Notes under the pieces: model-generated
What the model was told of the DNA's origin: nothing
Database searches by the model: none
Seen by the model: only the letters and a program-made list of their open reading frames with translations
Part shown: one piece after another, positions 27,707-37,614 of the stretch
Position numbering within the stretch: position 1 is the first letter of the stretch
Layout of the letters: each line of letters begins with the position of its first letter
Position numbers and translations under genes: made by a program
From: an uncultured Rubripirellula sp.
GTDB lineage: Bacteria > Planctomycetota > Planctomycetia > Pirellulales > Pirellulaceae
Length of the DNA stretch: 64,000 bases
Direction: 5' to 3'
NCBI GenBank assembly: GCA_938045805.1
Contig: CALIBL010000002.1
Location: forward strand, 124,001-188,000

Positions 27707-29497
27707 CTACGATTGGAATTCTTCATTCAGCTCCAGCCAACGCTCTTCGCACTCTCCTAATTGTTGGCTTAAATTTTGAAGGCTTTCGTGTAACTCCATC
27801 GCTTTCTCTGGATTGGTCTCAGACATTAACTCCGCATTCATTTGCCGCTTTTCGTCATCCAATTTGGCGATTTTTTTTTCTAGATTCTTGATCTCTTTTT
27901 CCACTTTGCGAGTATCGCGACGTGCCTGCCGATAGTCGCCTGATGATGATGGTTTTTGCGACTTTGAATGACTTGCGTTGGAATTGCCACTATTTCGCTC
28001 ACGTTCACCTGATTCAACTTCCTGCTCAACCGACTCGAGATACGTTGAATAATCGCCAAAGTAGTTCTTCACTTTTCCATCACGAACCTCGATCACGCTG
28101 GTTGCAATCTGACCCATAAAATGTCGATCATGACTGGTGAAGACGACGGTTCCTCGATACAGCTTCAATGCCTCTGCTAACGCTTCAACCGTTTCGACGT
28201 CTAAGTGGTTGCCTGGTTCATCCAAAACGAGAACATTTGCAGTCCCCAACAACAACCCCGCCATACACAGCCTTGCTCGTTCACCACCACTGAGAACTTT
28301 GATTTTCTTCTGAATGTGTTCGTCACGGAATAGAAGGGCACCAGCCATTGCAAGGACATCTTGCCGCGTTGTGTTGCTATCCGACACGTACTCAAGATGC
28401 TCAAGAACTGTCAAACGTTCATCTAGACTTGTATAGACATGTTGTGCGTAAGTGCCTATCTCGACACCAAACCCCCATTTGAGCGTGCCGTTCAGGGGAT
28501 CGAGTGAATGGACAATCGTTCGCAACAAAGTGGTTTTTCCCTGACCGTTATCACCCACAATGGCCACCCGCTCACCGTGCTCTAACTCGAGGTGGATTCC
28601 ATCGGCGACAACATGATCAGGGTAGCCAATGCTCAGATCTTCACAACGCACCACGGTACCACTTCGGGGCTCAACCTTCGGAGCTTGAATGAAGACCGTT
28701 GGCTCATCCACAGCAATCTCAGTTGTCTGCAAACGTTCAAGTTGCTTGGCTTTACTTCTTGCCTGGCTTGCAGTCGACGCGTTCGCGCGATTCTTTTCGA
28801 TAAAGCGTTTTAATTGCTTTTGTTTCGCGATTACGGTGGCGTTAACTCGCCGATCATGCTCACGACGCTCCTCGCGGTAATCCAAGAAGTTATCGATTTT
28901 ACCGGGAAACATGGTCAATTTACCACGAGACAGCTCTAACGTCTGCGAACAAGTCGCACCGAGGAAAGCTCGATCATGGCTAACAATCAACGCCGCTTTG
29001 TTAAACCCTTTCAGGAAATGCTCAAGCAGGATTTGTGTCCGGAGATCGAGAAAGTTGGTTGGCTCATCGAGCATGAGGAGATTTGGATCCTGAAGCAACA
29101 ATGCCGCTAACTTGACTCGTGTCTGCCAACCACCGGAAAGCTCCTTCACTGGGCCATCTAAGTAAGTTCCCTTGAGCTCGAATTGACCGGCAACCTCGCC
29201 ACAGCGCCAATCGGGTTGCCCGCTGTCTCTAATGAGAAAATCAAGAGCCGACTCACCCGGTAAGAATGGATCGTGCTGCCGCAAATAACCAATTCGTAGG
29301 GAGGGGTGATGTGTCACCTCACCCCTCTCAACCTCCTCTTCACCCAAGAGAACCCGCAAAAGTGTGGATTTGCCGGCCCCATTGCGACCAATAAAACCGA
29401 CTTTCACGTCGTCCACCAAAGAAAGCTCTGCGCCATCCAGAAGAACTTGATCGCCAAATCTTTTGTGGGCTTCCCTTACTTGTATCAATACAGCCAT
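27707..29497 (-). CDS. ABC-F family ATPase
   Basis: The 596-residue protein contains two ABC domains in one chain and no membrane segment. Walker A motifs are GRNGAGKSTLL and GDNGQGKTTLL. The signature sequences are KELSGGWQTR and KVLSGGERAR. A charged linker (KQLKRFIEKNR...) and a C-terminal coiled coil of about 80 residues complete the ABC-F plan. These proteins act on ribosomes, as EttA, Uup, YbiT or antibiotic-protection factors do. The coiled-coil tail recalls Uup. The ATG at 29497 is preferred over a TTG at 29509. The divergent sucA starts 260 bp away. Subtype and any role in drug resistance cannot be decided here. Confidence 0.9.
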   Translation of the reverse strand: MAVLIQVREAHKRFGDQVLLDGAELSLVDDVKVGFIGRNGAGKSTLLRVLLGEEEVERGEVTHHPSLRIGYLRQHDPFLPGESALDFLIRDSGQPDWRCGEVAGQFELKGTYLDGPVKELSGGWQTRVKLAALLLQDPNLLMLDEPTNFLDLRTQILLEHFLKGFNKAALIVSHDRAFLGATCSQTLELSRGKLTMFPGKIDNFLDYREERREHDRRVNATVIAKQKQLKRFIEKNRANASTASQARSKAKQLERLQTTEIAVDEPTVFIQAPKVEPRSGTVVRCEDLSIGYPDHVVADGIHLELEHGERVAIVGDNGQGKTTLLRTIVHSLDPLNGTLKWGFGVEIGTYAQHVYTSLDERLTVLEHLEYVSDSNTTRQDVLAMAGALLFRDEHIQKKIKVLSGGERARLCMAGLLLGTANVLVLDEPGNHLDVETVEALAEALKLYRGTVVFTSHDRHFMGQIATSVIEVRDGKVKNYFGDYSTYLESVEQEVESGERERNSGNSNASHSKSQKPSSSGDYRQARRDTRKVEKEIKNLEKKIAKLDDEKRQMNAELMSETNPEKAMELHESLQNLSQQLGECEERWLELNEEFQS

Positions 29498-29758
29498 ATC
29501 AGAAGTCAAAATCTTTGGATTGGTGTTTCTCTCGTTGCTTGAGTCCTACTCTTGATCGGATGGCTTGAATTCGCAAGGTCCCTCCCGCAGGAACATCGCA
29601 TGAAAAGCGCATTTCCAGCCCCTGAATTCAAGCGGAACATCTATCGCGGGGTGCCGTGATTTTCTAAATTTAGCTGGAGAAGTCATCGGTTCACCGCAGA
29701 GACCGGTTTCTGCCTTTGACTGCACCTGATCAGCCCTTCAGATCGGCCTGTCGCAAGC

Positions 29759-32539
29759 ATGAATGATTACAACTTGGACTACATTGACGACCTTTACGTC
29801 CAGTACGTAAGAGATCCCTCCAGTGTATCGGACGGGTGGCGTCAATATTTTGAGCAGTTCTTGGTAGTTCACCGACCGGACACCTCGGCCGAACTGAAAA
29901 AGGACTCACTATCACCAAGTCCTGCCGGGACACCCGATGTTTCCGAAACACCATCAGGGCTGGACCAAGCGATATGGCTCTCTCGAATCCAAGACCGCGT
30001 GAATAATCTGGTTCGAGAATATCGAGTCCGCGGACATCTCATTGCAAACTTAGATCCACTCGGTTTGCAGCGATCGGAGGCTCCTGAACTCAACCCAGAT
30101 GCGTACGGACTAAGCGAGGAAGACCTGAATCGTCCCTACGACAGCACCGCCCTAGAAAATGTGATGGGCGGAACAATTGAAGCGATCCTAACCCGTCTCA
30201 AAAATACTTATTGCCGAAGCATTGGTGTGCAATTTATGCATATCAACCGGCGGAGCATTCGAGATTGGCTTCAGCGCCGAATGGAGTCGACTGAAAATCG
30301 TCTCGAACTACCGCATGAGGTTCAACGTCGAATTTACGCAAGACTTGCGGACGCATCAATCTTCGAAGAATTCGTTCGACGCAAATTCGTGGGTGCTAAG
30401 ACATTCTCACTTGAAGGTGCAGAAACTCTTATCCCAATGCTCGACCTTGCACTTGAAAAAGCAGCTGAACATCAGGTGAAAGAAGTCGTCATGGGAATGG
30501 CGCACCGCGGTCGGCTTAACGTGATGGCAAATATTCTAAAGAAACGAGCCATGAATATTTTCTGGTCGTTTGACGATCCGGAACCAGAGATGAATCGTGG
30601 CGGCGGTGACGTTCGGTATCACCTCGGATACAGCAGCGACTGGAAGACGGCCTCTGGGGACAATTTACACATCTCACTTTGCTTCAACCCGAGTCATCTT
30701 GAGTTTGTCAACACAGTCGCTCAAGGACGATCACGTTGCAAACAAGATCATCGCAAAGATCAAAGTCGCCAGGAGGTGATGACGATCCTCATCCACGGAG
30801 ATGCCGCTTTTGCCGGTGAGGGAATCGTCCAAGAAACACTTAACCTCAGTGAGCTGGAAGGTTACCGAACAGGCGGAACCCTTCATGTCGTTATTAACAA
30901 TCAGGTTGGTTTCACCACTGAACCGCAACAAGGAAGAAGCACGACCTACGCAACTGACATTGCGAAGATGCTACAGATCCCTATTTTCCACGTAAACGGT
31001 GAAGACCCAGAAGCAGTCGCGCAGGTCGTCTCACTCGCGATGGACTTTCGACGTGAATTCCAAAAGGATGTCGTCATTGACCTCTACGCCTTCCGACGCT
31101 GGGGACATAACGAAGGCGACGAACCTCGGTTCACACAACCGACGATGTACGCCGAGATCGATCGCCGAGCTAGTGTACGCGAGCAATACCTCGCAAGATT
31201 ACTCAAGCTTGGTGAGATTAGTCAGGAGGAAGCCGAACAGATTCAGCAAGATCGAATGGAGAAACTCGAATCCGAGTTTGAAGCTAGTAAGCATGAGCCA
31301 TTCGTACCAGATACCCAAACGCTTTCCGCCAATTGGAGCGAATACTTTGGAGGACGCGAGCCCAGCGAGCCAACTGACACTGGCTACAACCTCGATGAGC
31401 TTTCAAACATTCTCGACTCCTTAACTCGCCTGCCGGATCATTTTTCAGCCCACAAGAAACTCAAAAGGCCAATGGCTCTGCGCCGCGAAATGGCACTGGG
31501 TAAAAAACCGTTAGATTGGGCAAGTGCTGAAGCGGCTGCGTTTGCAACCCTGCTCGTTAACGGGCACCCCATCAGGATGACCGGCCAAGATTGCGAAAGA
31601 GGAACATTTAGCCAGAGGCACGCGGTACTGCACGATCCCAAAACGGGAGAGAAGTATATCCCCTTGAAAAATCTCGCTCCCGATCAGGCGACACTTGAGC
31701 TCTACAACAGTCCTCTCTCTGAAGCGAGCGTACTGGGTTTCGAATATGGATACTCACTCGATTGCCCCGATGGCCTAGTAGTATGGGAAGCCCAATTTGG
31801 GGATTTCTGGAATTGCGCGCAAGTCATTGTCGATCAATTCATTGCGAGCGCGGAAGATAAATGGAATCGACTCAGTGGATTAATCATGTTGCTTCCACAC
31901 GGATTCGAGGGACAAGGACCTGAACATTGCAGCGCTCGAGTTGAACGTTTTTTGGCAATGGCGGCTGAACATAACATTCAGGTCTGCCAACCCACCACTC
32001 CTTCGCAGTACTTCCATCTGCTAAGACGCCAAGTCATCCGAAAGTGGCGCAAGCCCTTGGTCATCCTTTCGCCGAAAAGTTTGCTTCGCCATCCCAAAGT
32101 GGTCAGCTCACTGGAGGAAATCTCGAGCGGAAGCTTTAAAAAGATCTTGGCCGACGAAACCGTCGAATTATCAAATTGCAAACGTCTAATTTTGTGCAGC
32201 GGGAAAATTTACTACGACCTAATTGAAGAACGCGAACAACGCGAACTAACTGATGTTGCGATCATGCGAATTGAGCAGCTCTACCCACTCACGATTGAGG
32301 AAATTTTCGAGTCGATCGACGGATTGAAAGACGGGACCGAGATTCTTTGGGTTCAAGATGAACCGACCAACATGGGTGCGTGGCCGTACATTAAGTTTAA
32401 TTTCGGCGATGATTTGGAAAAGAGATTTTGCCTACGCAGAGTTAGCCGAGTGGAGTCAGCAAGTCCCAGCACTGGTAGTATGGCTGCACACAAGCTAGAA
32501 CACGTGGAATTAATTGAACAGGCATTTGAAAATAGTTGA
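29759..32539 (+). CDS. sucA: 2-oxoglutarate dehydrogenase E1 component
   Basis: The 926-residue product matches the full length of SucA. It starts with the E2-binding segment YIDDLYVQYVRDPSSVSDGW. MGMAHRGRLNVMANILKK and the thiamine diphosphate region GDAAFAGEGIVQETLNLSEL follow, then the transketolase-like half with GFEYGYSLDCPDGLVVWEAQ and LLPHGFEGQGPEHCSAR. It decarboxylates 2-oxoglutarate in the citric acid cycle. No E2 (sucB) or lipoamide dehydrogenase gene is adjacent, so the complex is encoded at separate loci. About 260 bp of non-coding sequence lie upstream. Confidence 0.97.
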   Translation: MNDYNLDYIDDLYVQYVRDPSSVSDGWRQYFEQFLVVHRPDTSAELKKDSLSPSPAGTPDVSETPSGLDQAIWLSRIQDRVNNLVREYRVRGHLIANLDPLGLQRSEAPELNPDAYGLSEEDLNRPYDSTALENVMGGTIEAILTRLKNTYCRSIGVQFMHINRRSIRDWLQRRMESTENRLELPHEVQRRIYARLADASIFEEFVRRKFVGAKTFSLEGAETLIPMLDLALEKAAEHQVKEVVMGMAHRGRLNVMANILKKRAMNIFWSFDDPEPEMNRGGGDVRYHLGYSSDWKTASGDNLHISLCFNPSHLEFVNTVAQGRSRCKQDHRKDQSRQEVMTILIHGDAAFAGEGIVQETLNLSELEGYRTGGTLHVVINNQVGFTTEPQQGRSTTYATDIAKMLQIPIFHVNGEDPEAVAQVVSLAMDFRREFQKDVVIDLYAFRRWGHNEGDEPRFTQPTMYAEIDRRASVREQYLARLLKLGEISQEEAEQIQQDRMEKLESEFEASKHEPFVPDTQTLSANWSEYFGGREPSEPTDTGYNLDELSNILDSLTRLPDHFSAHKKLKRPMALRREMALGKKPLDWASAEAAAFATLLVNGHPIRMTGQDCERGTFSQRHAVLHDPKTGEKYIPLKNLAPDQATLELYNSPLSEASVLGFEYGYSLDCPDGLVVWEAQFGDFWNCAQVIVDQFIASAEDKWNRLSGLIMLLPHGFEGQGPEHCSARVERFLAMAAEHNIQVCQPTTPSQYFHLLRRQVIRKWRKPLVILSPKSLLRHPKVVSSLEEISSGSFKKILADETVELSNCKRLILCSGKIYYDLIEEREQRELTDVAIMRIEQLYPLTIEEIFESIDGLKDGTEILWVQDEPTNMGAWPYIKFNFGDDLEKRFCLRRVSRVESASPSTGSMAAHKLEHVELIEQAFENS

Positions 32540-32585
32540 TTGATGCGGGTCGATCTTTGCTCGACAAACCAGATTAGATCCCTAT

Positions 32586-34265
32586 TCACCTACCCTCACG
32601 TAGCTGATCGAAGTACTGCTTGGCATGCTCTCTTTCAGCTCGCGGTAAAACTTGAGCACTTGAGGGGCTACCCTGCTCTTTTAGAGATGCTTCGATTACT
32701 TGCTTCAATGCCTCGCGACTTACCCCTTTTCGGTTTGGTCCATCAGCAATTCCATTGATCACCACTTTTCCTTTTCCAATCTGAGCACGCACTTGACTCT
32801 GATAGGTATTGGTATCCGTCTCGGCTTCAGGCCGATCACCGTATCCACTTCCTTCTCCTAACCCATTCCCGCGACCTGCTGAGTTAGATGGCTGACCAGC
32901 AAGCTGTCCCGCTTGGGAATTTAGAGCAGCTCCGTTACAAGCTGAGCAACCTGCCCCGCTGCAGCTATTACATCGCATTGCATTCTTGGATTGTGCAATC
33001 TGATTCAGAGCGTTTTGTAAATCATCCAGTTCTGACGCATTTTGCTGCATCCGATTCATCTCTGAAGCAATCTCCTGTAAATCGGCTGATGCTTCAAGCA
33101 AACGCTCACCGGCTAAGGATTCATTGACTTGACTTAGCTTCGAAGCCATAGATCGCAATGCCTCAGAGTCTGCATTTCGCGAGTTGAAATCAGCAAGTTG
33201 ATTTTGGAGTTTCTCTAACTCATCCTGATTGCCCGTTGCGCTTGCAGCGGCGATTTTGTTTTCCAGCTCTTTCCTTTGCTCCTCAATCTGCTTTGCAGCT
33301 TCGTTCAGCGATGCTGCCATCGCCTCAAGTTGCTTACGCAGTTCGTCTTTTTCCTTTGCCGTTAAACGACTGCTCTGCACACTTTTTGCAATTTCCTCAA
33401 TTGATTCTGCAGCCTTACGGAAATCTCCCTCGCTGAGAGATTTCGCTAATTTTTCTGTTGCTCCCCCCTGCAAGCCTTTGAGTTGAGAGAATACCCTTTT
33501 CATCGATTCTGCATTTCCCAATTCTTCTCTTCGTTGTTCCAATTGAGTTTTTAAATCATTAATCGCAATCATTGCTTGCTTCGGATCAAGATCCTTCTGG
33601 GTCAGGATACGGTCAACGTTTCGCTCAAGGCGACCATAAAGCTGTTCCGATTCAAGCAGCCCTTTCTCCGCAGCCAATTTCTTACGCTGACTCATTTCCC
33701 GTTTAAGGATCTTGGCAACTTCTTGTGTCTGCGATTTCTCGAGTCCCTGCCCTGAAACTGACGTCTTGCTGTTAGCTAAAGCATCAGAATTCACAAAGAA
33801 ATAACAGAAGAACAAAAGCAACAACAAACTACATGGCCAGCACAAAAGCGTTGTCGGCCGCAAAGCAAACTTCTCTGCCACATCTATCTGTTTAGCCACC
33901 TCCTCTGACTCAGCGATTACGGCACGAGTGACCGCATCATTTGTGTGAATTTTCTTCATCATCACAACAGTACAGAGGCGTTCCTTGAGTGAGAAACGGC
34001 GATCCAGTTCCTGTGCTGCCAGCACCTCACTTGGACGATCAAGCCATGTGTACAATATTGAAATGATGAGCGCTAAACCAAATGCAACGGCGGGGACAAC
34101 TTGGGTCAAGACAACTGAATTGTGCACCCCAGCTAGAACCAGCGTCAGATTAGAAACAATTGATACAATGGCGGCGGCAGAGATCGTGTAACACACCGAT
34201 CGCCCAAAGGCAGCCAACATCAAACGGTTTTTTGCTCGACGCACTACCAATTGAATCACTGTCAT
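32586..34265 (-). CDS. Membrane-anchored coiled-coil protein with a DnaJ-like CxxCxGxGC motif
   Basis: The 559-residue protein, from the ATG at 34265, has two hydrophobic segments near the N-terminus and a third around residue 155 (TLLCWPCSLLLLLFFCYFF). About 300 residues of charged coiled coil follow, with many Lys/Glu/Gln. Next comes a short cysteine cluster, CNSCSGAGCSACNG, like half of a DnaJ zinc module, then a Gly/Asn-rich stretch and a basic C-terminal part. The N-terminal section (LDRRFSLKERLCTVVMM) resembles that of planctomycete membrane proteins usually found near MoxR/DUF58 gene sets. I do not recognise a named family. It is convergent with sucA. Confidence 0.78.
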   Translation of the reverse strand: MTVIQLVVRRAKNRLMLAAFGRSVCYTISAAAIVSIVSNLTLVLAGVHNSVVLTQVVPAVAFGLALIISILYTWLDRPSEVLAAQELDRRFSLKERLCTVVMMKKIHTNDAVTRAVIAESEEVAKQIDVAEKFALRPTTLLCWPCSLLLLLFFCYFFVNSDALANSKTSVSGQGLEKSQTQEVAKILKREMSQRKKLAAEKGLLESEQLYGRLERNVDRILTQKDLDPKQAMIAINDLKTQLEQRREELGNAESMKRVFSQLKGLQGGATEKLAKSLSEGDFRKAAESIEEIAKSVQSSRLTAKEKDELRKQLEAMAASLNEAAKQIEEQRKELENKIAAASATGNQDELEKLQNQLADFNSRNADSEALRSMASKLSQVNESLAGERLLEASADLQEIASEMNRMQQNASELDDLQNALNQIAQSKNAMRCNSCSGAGCSACNGAALNSQAGQLAGQPSNSAGRGNGLGEGSGYGDRPEAETDTNTYQSQVRAQIGKGKVVINGIADGPNRKGVSREALKQVIEASLKEQGSPSSAQVLPRAEREHAKQYFDQLREGR

Positions 34266-34486
34266 AATGCTGGTTCTTGAACGAACAATAAAATGGATAC
34301 ACACTAGACTTCTTAAAGCCTATCCCCAGTGCGTCCAGAAGTCAGTAGAAACCAGCAAATCTGATTGCAAAAACCACCGGAAATGTAATTTATTGATGAA
34401 AACGCAACCAAGTCGCGCTAATTATCAAGTGGTTGATGTGTACGCGAATTGGCACCTTTTGTTTGATTCTTGATTCGTAGACTGTT

Positions 34487-34918
34487 ATGCCCGAACCAAA
34501 GAATATATCGAGTGACCACACCGAAGAAGGACTGAGGAATAGTGTGGTGGTCATCTATGACGGCAACTGCAATTTTTGCCAGTCGCAAATCAATCTCCTT
34601 CGACGTCTCGATATCGGCCAAAAACAACTGTGCTACCTCTCACTCCATGACCCATCCATTGATACACTTTTTCCTAGAATCGAACATCAGCGTCTGATGC
34701 AGGAAATGCATTTGATCGACCAAGATGGTAGGACGTTTGCTGGATCAGAGGCAGTCAAGTATCTGACTAGAAAACTTCCATTACTTTGGGTCGCGGCACC
34801 GATTGTGCATCTTCCCGGCACGAGTTTTCTATGGCGTTGGCTATATAAAATAGTTGCAAAAAATCGCTACCGTCTCGCTGGTAAAAAGTGCGACTCGGGT
34901 GGTTGCAAACTCGATTAA
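34487..34918 (+). CDS. DCC-family thiol-disulfide oxidoreductase (DUF393)
   Basis: The 143-residue protein contains the family hallmark YDGNCNFCQSQINLLRR, in which DxxCxxC sits at the N-terminus, and later FAGSEAVKYLTRKLPLLW. The DCC (DUF393) family has a thioredoxin-like fold with a CxxC pair and is thought to carry out thiol-disulfide exchange. The length matches. The protein is predicted soluble or peripheral. It ends near the purQ stop on the other strand, with a 27-bp gap. Physiological partner is unknown. Confidence 0.88.
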   Translation: MPEPKNISSDHTEEGLRNSVVVIYDGNCNFCQSQINLLRRLDIGQKQLCYLSLHDPSIDTLFPRIEHQRLMQEMHLIDQDGRTFAGSEAVKYLTRKLPLLWVAAPIVHLPGTSFLWRWLYKIVAKNRYRLAGKKCDSGGCKLD

Positions 34919-34945
34919 CCGTAACGTATTGACCTAATAGAGGTA

Positions 34946-35746
34946 CTATTCAAACCAAGACACTGCGTTTTTGAAGATTGCGAAACCGTCGCCAAATTCG
35001 GGCTGCTCGGTTCGCCGAGTCCAATGTGGGTGATGCGTGGCTTCGATATGCCTTTCCGGATGAGGCATCAAACCAAAGACTCGTCCAGACAGGTCACACA
35101 CACCCGCAACGTTTGCGTCGGCACCATTTGGATTCTGTGGAAAAGGCAGAATCTCTTCCTGCACTCCAGATGCGGCATCTTTTGAATACCGGATGGCGAG
35201 CCTACCCTGCTTGCGAAGTTCGCTTAATACAGCATCGCTGGCGGCAACAAACTTTCCCTCCGCGTGAGCCATTGGCAAATACATCTGCGATACATCGCGG
35301 AGAAAAACGCAGGGTGTTTGATCAACCGCGAGATGCACCCAACGATCCTCGAAACGCCCGTGATTATTCCATGTGAGAGTTGCGGGCTCACGTTCGCCAT
35401 CACCTACACCGGTGGTCAACACTCCCAACCTCATCAGCACCTGCATGCCGTTGCAGATCCCGAGAATCAATCGATCGCCATTTCCCTCAGCAAATGCATG
35501 TACCAAATCGCCAAGATGCTGCCGAAGACGTGTTGCCAAGATTCGACCGGCAGCGATGTCATCGCCGTAACTAAATCCCCCCGGGACACATAGAATCTGA
35601 TAACGATCTGTAAGTGTTGAGTTTTCAATCAGTCGATTCACATGAATACGTTCTGCTATGGCTCCTGCTCGCTCAAATGCGTAGGCAGTTTCTTCATCGC
35701 AGTTGGTGCCCGGAGCACGTAAAACAAGGACGCGTGGCAACGACAT
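34946..35746 (-). CDS. purQ: Phosphoribosylformylglycinamidine synthase subunit PurQ
   Basis: From the ATG at 35746 this encodes 266 residues. Class I glutamine amidotransferase landmarks are present. MSLPRVLVLRAPGTNCDEET opens the protein, CVPGGFSYGDDIAAG contains the oxyanion-loop segment, and LGICNGMQVLMRLGVL carries the nucleophilic cysteine. The expected His/Glu pair is in GLMPHPERHIEATHHP. PurQ supplies ammonia to PurL in de novo purine synthesis. The protein is longer than the Bacillus-type PurQ of about 227 residues, as is common for PurQ outside Gram-positives. No purL or purS gene is adjacent. Confidence 0.93.
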   Translation of the reverse strand: MSLPRVLVLRAPGTNCDEETAYAFERAGAIAERIHVNRLIENSTLTDRYQILCVPGGFSYGDDIAAGRILATRLRQHLGDLVHAFAEGNGDRLILGICNGMQVLMRLGVLTTGVGDGEREPATLTWNNHGRFEDRWVHLAVDQTPCVFLRDVSQMYLPMAHAEGKFVAASDAVLSELRKQGRLAIRYSKDAASGVQEEILPFPQNPNGADANVAGVCDLSGRVFGLMPHPERHIEATHHPHWTRRTEQPEFGDGFAIFKNAVSWFE

Positions 35747-35951
35747 TGTGATCCACAATTCAAAAGTAGGAAATATTTACACGAGAAGTCTAGACGGGTA
35801 ATTCATATTTGGAAAGCTCCTCAAAATTTACAGTTTTTCACTGTGCACAAGAATCGTCTTCGAGAAAATCGCCAGAAAACTGCACGGAAATCAAGACTCA
35901 CGTGTCAGACGATGATCCATCTAACGCCGGCTTACCACTGAAAGAATTCCT

Positions 35952-36647
35952 GTGCACACTCAAAAGATCAAGTGGGTCATCGCCTTAGGGTTAGTCACTG
36001 GTATCGGCATACTGAGTTACCTCGATATTCAAGTCGAGTCCGCTCAACAACTACTTCAGGATGCTAATGTTCATCCGGTGGCCTCATTCCTCGTTGGCGG
36101 AACAATCGCCCTGATTATGCTCGTCCCCAAAACACCGATATCGATCCTAGGCGGCATGATATTTGGATGGTGGCTTGGCACACTGCTAATGTTGGCGGTG
36201 GCTCTATTGGCAGCGGTGGTCAATTACTATCTCGGTCGTTTCTTATTCCGGTCTGCAATGGATCGACTGGAACAGACTTCGACGCAAAAAACGTGGATCC
36301 TAGCGGTGAGGCGGGCGGCGAGAGAAGCCAATGTGTATTTACATTTCCTCGTACGCCTAACACCAATACCCACATCCATGATTAGCTATTCGATGGGCGC
36401 TAGCGGAAGCCGACTTATGCCATTCCTACTCGGCACCTTGTTGGCCGTCATACCGCAATCTCTATGGATCAATGTTGGAGCAAATTACAGCCAATTAGAA
36501 GCATCTCACACGACAACGGCTAAAATCATCAGTTTCGTCACCTCACTGTTCGCCGCTGTCTTTGTGGCATGCTGGATTACTAAGATTGCCAAAAATCATA
36601 TTCGCACATCAAATTTAATTGAAACAAAACAAAACCAATCTCAATAA
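35952..36647 (+). CDS. TVP38/TMEM64 (DedA-like) family membrane protein
   Basis: The 231-residue protein starts with GTG and has at least five membrane helices. The core segment TPISILGGMIFGWWLGTLLML and the later RLTPIPTSMISYSMGASG match the VTT/SNARE-associated domain of TVP38/TMEM64 and DedA proteins. These inner-membrane proteins take part in lipid or ion homeostasis and have no single established activity. The gene stands alone between divergent purQ, 205 bp away, and a convergent methyltransferase gene. A start other than the GTG cannot be excluded. Confidence 0.82.
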   Translation: MHTQKIKWVIALGLVTGIGILSYLDIQVESAQQLLQDANVHPVASFLVGGTIALIMLVPKTPISILGGMIFGWWLGTLLMLAVALLAAVVNYYLGRFLFRSAMDRLEQTSTQKTWILAVRRAAREANVYLHFLVRLTPIPTSMISYSMGASGSRLMPFLLGTLLAVIPQSLWINVGANYSQLEASHTTTAKIISFVTSLFAAVFVACWITKIAKNHIRTSNLIETKQNQSQ

Positions 36648-36662
36648 GATCGCAAAGACGAT

Positions 36663-37502
36663 TTAATCATCATCGCAACATTTCTCGAGTGAAAAAAGAA
36701 ACTCATTACAACCCCAACCACTGCCAACTGTTTTTAGCTTCTCGAGTATAAAGCCCTCGGCTCTAAGTTGCGTTACTATCTCATCCGGTCTTGCAACCTC
36801 AAAAGGTAGACCACCAATCCAATCAACCCAGTCATGCCATACCGACATGCCCCTGTCTATTTTCTTCTTCTTCCAATCTGAAAATGGCATAGGATTTTCC
36901 AACCTCGATAAACGGGCGAGGGCAAAACGCAACTCATGATATGCAGCAACGACGACAGCAAATGCGGGCCTAAGTGCTCTGGGTAGCTCATTATAAATCT
37001 GTTTGGTTCTTAACCACCTCTTACTGGCCCCACCTTGATCGTTGTAAACAGCTAAGCACAGTAAGCCGTTCACGCTTACCAGAGAAGCAACATTAGCGAT
37101 CGCTTCTCGCATTTTCCCAGTGTGATGAGCTACACCCCAACAGTAAACAAGATCCCCCTTACCAAGTTGATCAATTAAAGATTGATCCAGAACTGAACCC
37201 TGATGAATCTCCCACTGATCATCTAGAAATCCGCCCTTCGCCTTGAACGATTTCGCACAACTCACGGATTTTGGATCGTAATCGATTGAAACGACACGCG
37301 CCCCAAGACTTGCCGCAGCTAATGAAAAGAGCCCGCTACCACACCCAATATCCAAGAAACGTTTGTTTTCGAAAGCATCTAAACCAAAGAGATTTTGAAG
37401 GGAAGAAACGGCTTGATCAAAACGTTCTTCATCCATTTGATTAGAAAACGAAGCCCAGTTTGCTCCAAATCCAAATCGCTTGAGTTCTTGTTCGGCTACC
37501 AT
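36663..37502 (-). CDS. SAM-dependent class I methyltransferase
   Basis: The 279-residue protein has methyltransferase motif I, FLDIGCGSGLFSLAAASLGA, followed by VVSIDYDPKSV (acidic residue for SAM ribose) and LVYCWGVAHHTGKM (motif IV region). A C-terminal extension of about 110 residues contains HDWVDWIGGLPFEVARPDEI, a segment often found in methyltransferases of polysaccharide or lipid modification. The target is unknown. The nearest genes are the VTT protein gene (convergent) and a Tat-exported propeller gene (divergent). Confidence 0.88.
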   Translation of the reverse strand: MVAEQELKRFGFGANWASFSNQMDEERFDQAVSSLQNLFGLDAFENKRFLDIGCGSGLFSLAAASLGARVVSIDYDPKSVSCAKSFKAKGGFLDDQWEIHQGSVLDQSLIDQLGKGDLVYCWGVAHHTGKMREAIANVASLVSVNGLLCLAVYNDQGGASKRWLRTKQIYNELPRALRPAFAVVVAAYHELRFALARLSRLENPMPFSDWKKKKIDRGMSVWHDWVDWIGGLPFEVARPDEIVTQLRAEGFILEKLKTVGSGWGCNEFLFSLEKCCDDD

Positions 37503-37614
37503 GCTCGAGTGAACCTTATTATGCTGTTGACGGCGTTTTTGATACCGCTAAACACTAGACTTCGTTGCAAGAAATTACTGACCAATACGCTACGGACCGC
37601 TGCAGGCCGCAAAT

